A DNA stretch of 64,000 bases, taken from Tricholoma matsutake. Taxonomy: Eukaryota > Basidiomycota > Agaricomycetes > Agaricales > Tricholomataceae. The notes under the pieces are model-generated. The model ran no database searches and was not told the DNA's origin. It saw only the letters and a list, made by a program, of their open reading frames with translations. Shown piece by piece: positions 10,561 to 19,317 of this stretch. Within the stretch, counting starts at the first letter, position 1. Each line of letters begins with the position of its first letter. Position numbers and translations under genes: made by a program. The DNA lies in the NCBI GenBank assembly GCA_026075535.2, contig AP026549.1, positions 4,216,001-4,280,000 of the forward strand, read 5' to 3'.

Positions 10561-11679
10561 ATGGACGCATCAGAATGCTTCGACGCGCTTGAAAGCGACG
10601 TTTCCGGAATGCACGCGCAAATCGACTCGCTTAAATCTACGATTGAAAACTTCGTTAGGACCCTCCAGGCTAACCCTACGACTAATAGTTCCCCCTTCAT
10701 GACTCCAAGCGCACCCAACAACGATGTTTTGCCAAACACGTCCACTAAGGAACGTGCCCAGATCAAACCGTCCCCCCCCGCCGAATTTAATGGTGCACGT
10801 GCGCAGGGACATGCATTCCTTAATTCCTGTGAGTTATACATTAGTCTCCAGTCGCATCAATTCGTCGATGAGGCTGCAAAAATTTATTGGGCCTTCACAT
10901 ACATGAAATCTGAACGCGCCTATCTCTATGTGGACCGTATCCTACGTCAAACTAAAGAACTCGGTTCTCTACCTTTCTCCACTTGGGGTGACTTTCGAGC
11001 TGAGTTCGTACGCCACTTCTGCCCCCTCAATGAACGCCACCGAGCAGTGACACAACTTGAGTCATCCACTTACCACCAGGGACGTCGATCCGTGGACGAC
11101 TATATCTATGAGTTCAAGGATTTGGTGGACATGGCAGGGTATGGGAGTGGGTTACCAGTGGTGGTGAAGTTCCGACGGGGGCTCAACCGAGAAATTCAGG
11201 ACCAGATTGCACAGATGTTGGAAGGGCGCCCAGCGGACGATGGTATCCTTGCTTGGTATGAAGCTGCTTCACTCTGTGACGAGAACCAACTCACAAATGC
11301 GGCGTTTAATGCTGCATTCTGTGCTCCAACTACCACTCATACACCCTACACCTTCAATCGAAGCCTCCCCCGCCCTAACCCCATTCCTACTCATCAAACT
11401 CCCACACCAGCCATCAATGTCCCAGTACCAATGGATGTTGATGCAGCCCGCAGCCATGCACGTAAGTTGGATCTCTGCTACCGTTGTGGGGAACCTGGAC
11501 ACAGGGCTGGAGCGTGTCCCCATCATCAGGATATCCGCATGCTCACCCCCGAGGGACGAGACGAACTCCTGCAAGATTTGTTGGCACTTGTAGATGTTGA
11601 GGAAGCGAAGGATCAAGTTGCAGAGGAGGTTAAGCTGGAAGTTGTAGAGGAGCAGGATTTTCCTATTCGCAGCGAGTGA
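10561..11679 (+). CDS. gag: Gypsy Gag polyprotein
   Basis: A 372-residue capsid/nucleocapsid protein. The first ATG after the leader is used. Residues about 80-240 are a retrotransposon Gag domain (PAEFNGARAQGHAFLN, FRAEFVRHFCPLNERHRA, YIYEFKDLVDMAGYG). A zinc knuckle, CX2CX4HX4C, spans C306-C309-H314-C319 (CYRCGEPGHRAGAC) and would bind the RNA genome. The C-terminus is acidic. The pol frame is open from 11634 and overlaps the end of gag by 46 bases in the -1 frame, so Pol is probably made by -1 frameshifting; I see no canonical slippery heptamer. The frame is intact, unlike pol. Confidence 0.93.
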   Translation: MDASECFDALESDVSGMHAQIDSLKSTIENFVRTLQANPTTNSSPFMTPSAPNNDVLPNTSTKERAQIKPSPPAEFNGARAQGHAFLNSCELYISLQSHQFVDEAAKIYWAFTYMKSERAYLYVDRILRQTKELGSLPFSTWGDFRAEFVRHFCPLNERHRAVTQLESSTYHQGRRSVDDYIYEFKDLVDMAGYGSGLPVVVKFRRGLNREIQDQIAQMLEGRPADDGILAWYEAASLCDENQLTNAAFNAAFCAPTTTHTPYTFNRSLPRPNPIPTHQTPTPAINVPVPMDVDAARSHARKLDLCYRCGEPGHRAGACPHHQDIRMLTPEGRDELLQDLLALVDVEEAKDQVAEEVKLEVVEEQDFPIRSE

Positions 11680-14600
11680 ATCATACGCCCTCACTGCCTG
11701 TCCATAACCGCTTTGAAGTCTTGTCAGTTGAATCCCCGGAGAATGAATCCATTTCTGTGACTGCTCCCCTCTCTGACCCTTCGAAGTTGGCTAAAGACAT
11801 ACCTGCTCTCCCCATCTCTCCTTCTACTCTACGTCCCAAAATTAAATCATGGGAGCGTAAACTACCACGCAAGTATATTGTGGCATCCACTCCCTCTGCA
11901 CATTCCTTAAACCTAGCCATCGAACTGCAGACGACCAACACTGGACAGATACTCGGTGTCTCTGCGCTCCTGGACTCTGGTGCGACTGGTCTCTTCATCG
12001 ATTCCCATCTGGTACAACAACATCATCTAAATACTCGCTCACTCTCACGTCCGATACCTGTATATAACGTGAATGGATCCCCAAATGAAGCTGGTGCCAT
12101 CCGAGAGGTTGCAGACCTGGTTCTCCGTTACAAAGATCATAGTGAGCGTGCCCTTTTTGCTGTCACTCAATTAGGAAAGCAAAAGGCGATTTTGGGATAT
12201 CCATGGCTTCGAGACCATAACCCAGAGGTCGACTGGCACACCGGGGAGGTTACCATGAGCCGATGTCCATCCCGCTGTCAGACGTGTTTCACAGAAGCCA
12301 GGCAAGAATGTCGTGGACAGAAGGCAGCAATACGACGAACTCAGAAGTGTCGTGCTGGACCCCTGCCTATACCTGAAGTGGAATTGGAAGGGGTTCCTGA
12401 TCTCATGCCAGACTCGGATGATGATGATGAGGACCCAGAGGAAGTGGAGGAGGGTGATCGGATCTTCTACACTGCGATTCGCTCATCGCATGAGGTGTGT
12501 GCCACATTGAACATATCCCAACGCCTCGCTGAGGCCTTCCACAAAAACAACGCTGCTAAATCCTCTACTAACTCCTTACTCCCTCATCTCCATGAGTTTG
12601 AAGACGTGTTCTCCAAGGAGTCATTCGACTCTCTTCCTGCGTGTAAGCCATGGGATCACGCGATCGAACTCACCCCCGGCGCAACCCCTTCATCCTGCAA
12701 GGTCTATCCTCTCTCTCCAGAGGAACAACGGCAGCTTGACCAGTTCATCGACGAGCACCTGGCCTCTGGACGTATTCGACCATCAAAGTCACCCATGGCC
12801 TCTCCCTTTTTCTTTGTCAAGAAGAAGGATGGCTCACTTCGACCGGTTCAAGACTACAGAAGACTCAACAACATCACGGTCAAAAATTGCTACCCACTAC
12901 CCCTCATCTCCGAACTCGTAAACCAGCTCCGTGGAGCCCGATACTTCACCAAGCTCGATGTCCATTGGGGCTATAATAATGTGAGGATAAAGGAGGGAGA
13001 TGAGTGGAAGGCAGCCTTTCGTACCAACTGTGGTCTTTTTGAACCACTTGTCATGTTCTTTGGCCTTACTAATAGCCCTGCCACCTTTCAGACCATGATG
13101 AACGACATCTTCCATGACCTCATCCTCGAAGGCGTTGTCTGCATCTATCTTGACGACATCCTCATCTTCACTCGCACGGTTGAAGAGCACCGTCGCATCA
13201 CGCGCCTCGTCCTAGAGTGACTTCGACAGTACAAACTCTACCTTCGTCAGGACAAATGCGAGTTCGAAAGGACCAAGATCAAGTACCTCGGCCTGATTAT
13301 CTCGGAGGGTCAAGTGGAGATGGATCCTATCAAGGTAAACGGGGTCACAGCTTGGCCGACGCCCACGAACAAGAAGGAGGTGCAGTCTTTCCTGGGCTTC
13401 ATCAATTTTTATCGGCGTTTTATCAAGGATTTCTCACATCATGCACGACTGCTGTTTGACTTGACAGGAAAGGAGGCATGGAGGTGGGATAATGCACAAC
13501 AGGAGGCATTCGAAAAGCTTAAGGAGATGGTCACTTCCGCTCCGATCCTTACCTTTGCTGATGATTTGCGTCCTTTTTGTGTAGAAGCCGACAGTTCTGA
13601 CTTTGCGACGGGCGCTGTGTTGTCTCAGCAGTCTCTGGAGGACCAGAAGTGGCATCCTGTTGCATTCTACTCCAAAAGCCTTAGTGCTGTAGAGAGAAAC
13701 TACGAGATCCACGACAAGGAGATGTTGGCGATAATGCGTGCGCTTGAGGAGTGGCGACACTTCCTCGAGGGTGCCCAACACAAGGTGGAAATTTGGACGG
13801 ATCACAAGAACCTTGAGTACTTCATGACGGCCAAGAAATTGAACCGTCGTCAAGCTCGTTGGTCGCTGTATCTATCTAGATTCGACTTCTCCTTGCACCA
13901 CCGTCCGGGTCGCAGCATGGGGAAGACCGATGCCCTATCCCGACGTGCAGACCATGGGGATGGCAGCAGTGACAACCAAAACATTGTGCTGTTGCAGCCA
14001 GACCTGTTCACCATTCGGGCACTGGAAGGCATCGTACCCCAGGGCGAGGAGCAGGACATTCTATGTGACATTCGTCGTGCAAACCGTAGCGGTTTACATG
14101 AGGATGTTGTCGCCCGAGCTGTTAAAGAACTGAGGAAGGGATCGACCCTTTCCTTACGTGCGGCAGAGTGGGCTGAAAAGGAGGACTTGTTGTATTTCAG
14201 GGATCGCATCTATGTTCCCAATGACCCAGACCTTCACCAGCGCATCATATCCCAACACCATGACTCACAGATTGCTGGCCACCCCGGACGCTGGAAGACC
14301 TTGGAGCTCACCTCACGGAACTATTGGTGGCCACAAATGTCACGGCTCATTGGTCAGTATTGTCGCACTTGTGACCTTTGCTTATGCACCAAGGTCCCTC
14401 GTCGCAAGCCTATTGGTGAGCTACACCCTCTTCCTGTTCCAGAGAGTCGTTGGGATGTCATCAGCATCGACTTTGTGGTGGAATTGCCAGAGTCAAACGG
14501 GTTTGATGCGGTGATGTGCACAGTTGACTCAGTGGGAAAACGCGCTCACTTCATTCCCACTCACACCACTGTCAGTGCCCTAGGTGCTGCTCGACTCTAC

Positions 14601-15494
14601 CTCCACCACGTGTGGAAATTACATGGACTTCCTGGTGCCTTCCTCTCAGATCGTGGCCCTCAGTTCATGGCAGAGTTCACTCGTGAGCTGTACCGACTCC
14701 TGGGGATCAAACTCCTCGCTTCAACTGCTTATCACCCACAAACTGATGGCCAGACGGAGCGAGTCAACCAGGAACTGGAGCAGTACATCCGCCTCTTTGT
14801 CAATGAACACCAGGACGATTGGGATGATCTCCTTCCTTTGGCCGAGTTCGGGTACAACAACCATGTCCATGCTTCCACTCAACCGACCCCTTTCCTCTTA
14901 GACACTGGACGACATCCACGCATGGGATTTGAACCTCGCCAAACTCCCTCACACATCGAGACAGTGAATGAGTTCACAGAACGCATGAGGGATAGCTTGG
15001 AGGAGGCAAGGGCAGCCTTAGCAAAGGCGAAGGACGACATGGCGCGATTTTACAACCAACGGCACTCCCCAACCCCTCAGTACAAGGTTGGTGATCGAGT
15101 TTATCTTGACTCCAGTGACATCTCCACTACACGTCCATCCAAGAAACTCGCTCATCGCTTCTTGGGACCTTTCCCCATTGTCAAGTGCGTTGGAACACAT
15201 GCCTATCGTCTATGCCTCCCAGCCTCCATGTCCAGACTCCATCCCATCTTCCATGTCGTCAAATTGCTTCCAGCTCCCCCAGATCTGTTCCTGGGACGCC
15301 ATTCACACCCACCACCACCACCTACAGTGATTGAGGGAGAACCCCAATATGAAGTCGAGTCAATCTTGGACAGCCATTTGCGTCGAGGAAAACTCCAGTA
15401 TTTGGTACATTGGAAGGGTTATGGGTATGAGGAGAACTCATTGGTCGAAGAGTCTGACGTAAATGCCCCTCGGTTAATCAAGGAATTCCACTGA
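11634..15494 (+). pseudogene. pol: Gypsy Pol polyprotein with chromodomain, one in-frame TGA
   Basis: The open frame starts at 11634 without its own ATG. Counting residues from 11676: protease LLDSGATGLFID (Asp 100), RT with LDVHWGYNN and YLDDILIF (Tyr 491), then a stop TGA at 13218-13220. The same frame continues with RLRQ-like context LRQYKLYLRQDKCEFE, the RNase H block (FCVEADSSDFATGAV, YEIHDKEMLA, WTDHKNLEYF), integrase HHCC zinc domain (HHDSQIAGHPG to CRTCDLCLC), catalytic Asp in DVISIDFV, Asp in LSDRGPQF and Glu in QTERVNQE, and a C-terminal chromodomain (YEVESILDSH, YLVHWKGYGYEENS). The TGA most simply derives from CGA at a CpG. The chromodomain has Leu where NSW is usual. Chromodomains direct insertion to marked heterochromatin. 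Confidence 0.95.
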
Positions 15495-15576
15495 TGGCAC
15501 ACTGCTGCACCGCATCACATTCAAGTCACGGACTTTGGTCGTATACGATTTCGAATGCATCGGGGCGATGCATCTT

Positions 15577-15589
15577 AGAGAGGGGGTGA
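15577..15589 (+). other. Polypurine tract of the gypsy element
   Basis: AGAGAGGGGGTGA lies directly before the 3' LTR (TGTAAGG at 15590) and would prime plus-strand DNA synthesis. Position and composition are as expected. Confidence 0.85.
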
Positions 15590-16015
15590 TGTAAGGGGAC
15601 TAGGGGGGTGCCCTGTGTGTTTTTCCTATTTTTTATGTTCGTCCCATATTTTTCCCCACCTCATTTCCTTCTATTCTTCATTTTCTATGATTTTTCCGGA
15701 TTTTATTACTAATTTTCCCTTGCTATCATGTTTGTATATGTTGACACTTTTATATTTAGAGGCGGAGTACCCCTTCCGACACATACCCCTTGGTATGATG
15801 TCATTTGGCGGCCTTGATCCGCCTATCTCCACCTTTTTCTATTTTTAGGTTATATTTGATTTTTGTCGTCTTCACATATACTGGGCATCAGCAAGGGGAT
15901 CCTTAGAGTTTTCTCTTCGGATTTCCCTTTGCTAGGTGCGCCCCCAATCCCTGTATTATGTAGCATAATTTTAACTTCAGATTTCCCTTTGCTAGAGGCT
16001 TAGGTTGCCCTTATA
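15590..16015 (+). repeat. 3' LTR of the gypsy element
   Basis: 426 bp, same ends as the 5' LTR. The six differences between the copies are all at sites that were CpG: two lost only in the 5' copy, two only in the 3' copy, and one CpG changed on different strands in each copy (CA in one, TG in the other, giving two of the six). Confidence 0.96.
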
Positions 16016-16254
16016 GCCACTGAATGACATCATACCAAGGGATAGATGTTGGAAAGGGTACTCCATCTCTAAATATAAAACTGTCAACATGCACAGATGT
16101 GATAGAAAGGGAAATTGGTAATAAAATAAGGAAAAATCATAGAAAATGAAGAATAGGAGGAAATGAAGTGAGGAAAAATATAGGATGAACATAAAAAATA
16201 GGAGAAACATAAAAAATGGGAGAAACACATGGGGCACCCCCTAGTCCCCTTACA
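16016..16254 (-). repeat. Old solo LTR, right half
   Basis: Reverse complement of the 5' half of the gypsy LTR, ending CCCCTTACA at 16254 (TGTAAGGGG on the minus strand). With 9745-9968 it forms one diverged LTR in minus orientation. It is flanked by TTCAC (9740-9744) and TTCCC (16255-16259), a 5-bp target duplication with one mismatch. No internal sequence remains, so it is a solo LTR. Confidence 0.85.
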
Positions 16255-16420
16255 TTCCCTTGAATGGTTGCCAGAAACGTGGCCACTGTTTGAGCATTTG
16301 GAACAGACATGAAGGTAGTTGCAGGTGGTTGCAGAGTTGGGGCACCTGCACTCGTTCCATCTTTGACAAGGAGTGCTGCATCGATGGTTTGTGAGTTGTT
16401 GAGGCTTGGTAGGTTCTGAG

Positions 16421-17259
16421 TAGTGTTGAAGGGTCCAGTCCATAGGACCAAAAAAAAGACCGAAATTGGACTGAATCGGACCGGAAATGACTGGACCAGT
16501 GGTCTATTTATGGACCAGTCTTTTGCAGTTCAGTTAGCAGTCTTTCCATTTTGAAAAATGTTGTAAAACCAAAGAAAACTGGTCTAAACCGGTTAGGACC
16601 AGTTTTATCATGGGAACATATACTGGACCATGTTCCCACATGAAATCCGGCAAATTCGACCTCTAATTCATAAAAAATGGTTAAGAATTGAGCAAGATAT
16701 AACCAAATCTATTTTTGTATGAGTATTTTGTTGTATCAGATTGATTTTCATTTCATCTTACTCATATGTTGATCATTTGCTTGATTCTATTAATGATCAT
16801 AGGACTAACATGTATAATAATACTCCCACCATTTGTCAATGCATGCTATGCATCACATAATTTATGGTTGTCACATTACATTTCTTGGTGTTCAGCACGA
16901 GTCATTCAGTAGATGTATTTTTATATTGATCATAGCCAAGTCAAATCTTGATGAAATGTCTTAAAAGTTAGACAGCATAGTGGGAAATTACAATGTCTAT
17001 CCATATGTACAGTGGTTATAAGGTCCGGGTAATATTTGTTAAGATACATATAGGTTATATTAATATGACAAATGTCATGACAAAACATTGGTCTGAACCA
17101 GTCTTACCCAGTCTTTTTCGGTCTTTTAACCGGAAAGGACCAGTCCTAGGTGGTCCAGTTCAGTTCTAGCAGTATCTGGGTCAGTCCTGGACTGGTTTAG
17201 GTTGTGGTCTTTATGTTTTTGGGTCAAAAAACCGAACTGGACTGGACCCTTAAACACTA
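16421..17259. mobile_element. hAT-type miniature element, 839 bp
   Basis: The ends are near-identical inverted repeats: TAGTGTTGAAGGGTCCAGTC on the left and TAGTGTTTAAGGGTCCAGTC on the complement of the right end. An 8-bp target duplication GTTCTGAG lies at 16413-16420 and 17260-17267. An 8-bp duplication with TAGTGTT-type ends is diagnostic of the hAT superfamily. The interior is rich in GGACC/GGTCC repeats and has no transposase, so it is non-autonomous. A related end is at about 42415-42470. Confidence 0.9.
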
Positions 17260-17457
17260 GTTCTGAGGATGCCAAAGTGACAAGGTTGATTGGATTGTGG
17301 ATCCATTAGATCTGGAGGTCAGTAAACTCTGTGAAGTTCGACAATTCCAAGTTACATCACTGAGCAACTCGGATTCGAACAGCATGGTCATAGTTGATGA
17401 CTTAAGAGTGGAGCTGTACAGGAAGGGAAGTGAAGAATCATTGGATGTGCTTGCCAT

Positions 17458-17958
17458 TAGAGAATGGCAGGGGTAACCCTGGGGCTACCCTTACCCTTAC
17501 CCTCCAAAACCCCTTACCTCTCACAAGGTATGGAGGGGTATGGAGCATACACAATACCCCCAAGATGGTATCATCAGATGAGTGACTAAAATCACTTTTA
17601 TTATCAATTGAGTCAAAGACATGAACATTTGGCCACTTTCTTGGTTGTATAAAAGTGCTACAACACATTTTCAGGTAGTACCTATGCAGAATTTAGAAAA
17701 CCTGTGATGTCAAAACATCAATACATGGAAAATGCAATGTATACTCTGCTGAATTTGAGTACAAGCCATGTAGAAGTCTTTTGTTGATGGTATTTGATGC
17801 AAATTTACTTTATTATATGCCCCCCATCCAGAGATTTTACCTACCCTGGGTCCCAAGGGTAAGGGTTGGCTGAGGGTACAAACACTGTACCCTCACTCCT
17901 ACCCTCATCTACCCTTGACAAATACCCCCAGGGTTTTGCATACCCCTGCCATTCACTA
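17458..17958. mobile_element. hAT-type miniature element, 501 bp
   Basis: Inverted ends TAGAGAATGGCAGGGGTA and TAGTGAATGGCAGGGGTA; 8-bp target duplication CTTGCCAT at 17450-17457 and 17959-17966. No coding capacity. The terminal motif ATGGCAGGGGTA is shared with the palindromic element at 45136-45517, so both belong to one family. Confidence 0.9.
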
Positions 17959-18757
17959 CTTGCCATATAAGAGAAGCTCTTGTCATCAGTGTATGAAGAT
18001 GAAGAGAGTGGCTTCAACCAGTGCTTCCCAAGCAATAACCCAGTGGCCATGTGTTTGGACTGATTTGGCTGGTCTGGAAGAACCATGGAGCAATTCAACA
18101 TGCTTTCCGAGCTCAATGGGTTTCTCAAATTTCATGGGAGATGGTGTAGAGATCTGAGAAGACATGGTCGAGGTCGATGGCATTGCCACTAAGGAGGTTG
18201 AGCCATTCGGAATTGAGGGAATTGGGGAACAGCCCAGTTACTGTTGAGCAATGATGACCTTGCGCTTTTGACATCCCGAGAGAAATTCTTGAGAGGAGTT
18301 TGGGTTTTCTGTAAGGATGGTGATAGCCTTGAAGTCGAATCGATCGCTGGATCCGTCAGTTCGATCCATGGCAAGGCTTTGTAGTCCAACTGTGTTTGTT
18401 GCTTATAGTCTTCATCTCCCTCGTCTGAACTTCCTGTGGGTGAATGGGCTCGCTTAGATGGGCCAGCAACGAGGGCTTCTTGCTCTGGACGCTCACCTCC
18501 ATCGCGTTGCTCATCTGACTGATTAATTCCCTTGTCTCATCAATTCTCCTTCCTGCACCTGTTTGGTATTGTTCAAAGTTGTCGAGCATTCTGAGATAGG
18601 ATCCATAAGCCGAGACAAAAGACTCTTCTTTGACACTTTCATGCGGGATTGTTTGTTGAAGTAACAAGGTGGCTTTTGGTTCTGAGACTTTGTTTGCTCT
18701 GAACTGCTGAACGATGTCGAGGCATTTGTCCACAGTCCCTTTCTGGAGGTGGAACAT

Positions 18758-18934
18758 TTATGGGACGCTTCCAGTCCCTTGGCTTGGCAATGTTGCACTA
18801 CTGGTCAGTGTTTCACCATGTTGAGTCATAATGCTATCATGAAACAAAGTAGATGTGAGGAACGAATTTAATAAGTGCACTCAGAAGCTATAAGCATGAG
18901 AGTAGTTAAAGAAGGAGCGACCGATCAGAGAAAG
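18758..18934. other. Short spacer before the copia element
   Basis: Leader of the gag-like gene and flank of the copia insertion. GAAAG at 18930-18934 is the left copy of the copia target duplication. Confidence 0.6.
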
Positions 18935-19305
18935 TGTTGACATATCAAGGCATCCCCGCACCTGCCTGCACTTGCCTGCGGTCACCAATGCTTGCTGACT
19001 GTCAAAGATATTTATTATTAGTATGTTACATCTATTTATAGAACTATGGTAACTATGTCTCGTCTTATTTGAAAAGCATATATGGGACGTTATATACCTC
19101 GTAGCTTTATGTTGTAACCTCAGTGATTGTCCGTTCACTGAGGTGTACGTCCCCTTTCTCTATTTTATTTATTTCCTTACTTACCCATAGTAGTATCTCG
19201 TTATTCTATTCTAGGTACTACTACTGAATAAAGTGATTGTCTGTTCACTGAAGTTATCTCGTTATTCTATTCTAGTTCCCTACTGGTTCCTGCCAATGTT
19301 CTATA
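18935..19305 (+). repeat. 5' LTR of copia
   Basis: 371 bp. Compared with the 3' LTR it has lost 11 CpG sites to TpG or CpA and retains one that the 3' copy lost. Confidence 0.96.
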
Positions 19306-19317
19306 GGTTATGGGCCC
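19306..19317 (+). other. Primer-binding site, initiator tRNA-Met anticodon arm
   Basis: GGTTATGGGCCC starts directly after the 5' LTR. It is the complement of GGGCCCAUAACC, the anticodon-arm sequence of eukaryotic initiator tRNA-Met (some species have GGGCUCAUAACC). Priming by a cleaved half of this tRNA is established for Drosophila copia. The ATG in the site is also the first codon of the polyprotein frame. Confidence 0.75.

Larger units (their letters stand above)
9969..16015 (+). mobile_element. Full-length Ty3/gypsy chromovirus, 6047 bp
   Basis: Two 426-bp LTRs flank gag and pol, and GCCAC is duplicated on both sides (9964-9968 and 16016-16020), so this is an unrearranged insertion. The order gag, protease, RT, RNase H, integrase, chromodomain is that of the chromovirus lineage. 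LTRs begin TG but end TA rather than CA. The two LTRs differ at six positions, all transitions and all explained by CpG decay. Pol is split by one TGA. The element sits inside an older LTR of its own family, in the opposite orientation. Confidence 0.97.
16255..18757 (-). pseudogene. Gag-like CCCH/zinc-knuckle gene of an agaricomycete repeat family, interrupted
   Basis: Minus strand, in order: KVSEPKATLLLQQTIPH, FVSAYGSYLRMLDNFE, then LPWIELTDPAID, SLQKTQTPLKNFSRD, GHWVIAWEALVEATLF, SSSSYTDDKSFSYMAS, and a Cys/His region (CQRWNECRCPNSATTCNYLHVCSKCSNSGH, 16321-16410) that looks like a CCCH finger followed by a zinc knuckle. From memory this matches a protein encoded beside retroelement-type ORFs in many Agaricomycetes. 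Frame changes occur near 18370 and 18200. Two hAT miniature elements (17458-17958 and 16421-17259) and the LTR nest split it; when they are removed the sense frame rejoins across the target duplications, for instance FSYMAS to SNDSSLP. The remaining downstream piece is at 9660-9744. Confidence 0.7.

Noticed and set aside
10570..14901. Antisense and alternative-frame ORFs over gag and pol
   Set aside because: They are shadows of the long Gag and Pol frames with no domain of their own.
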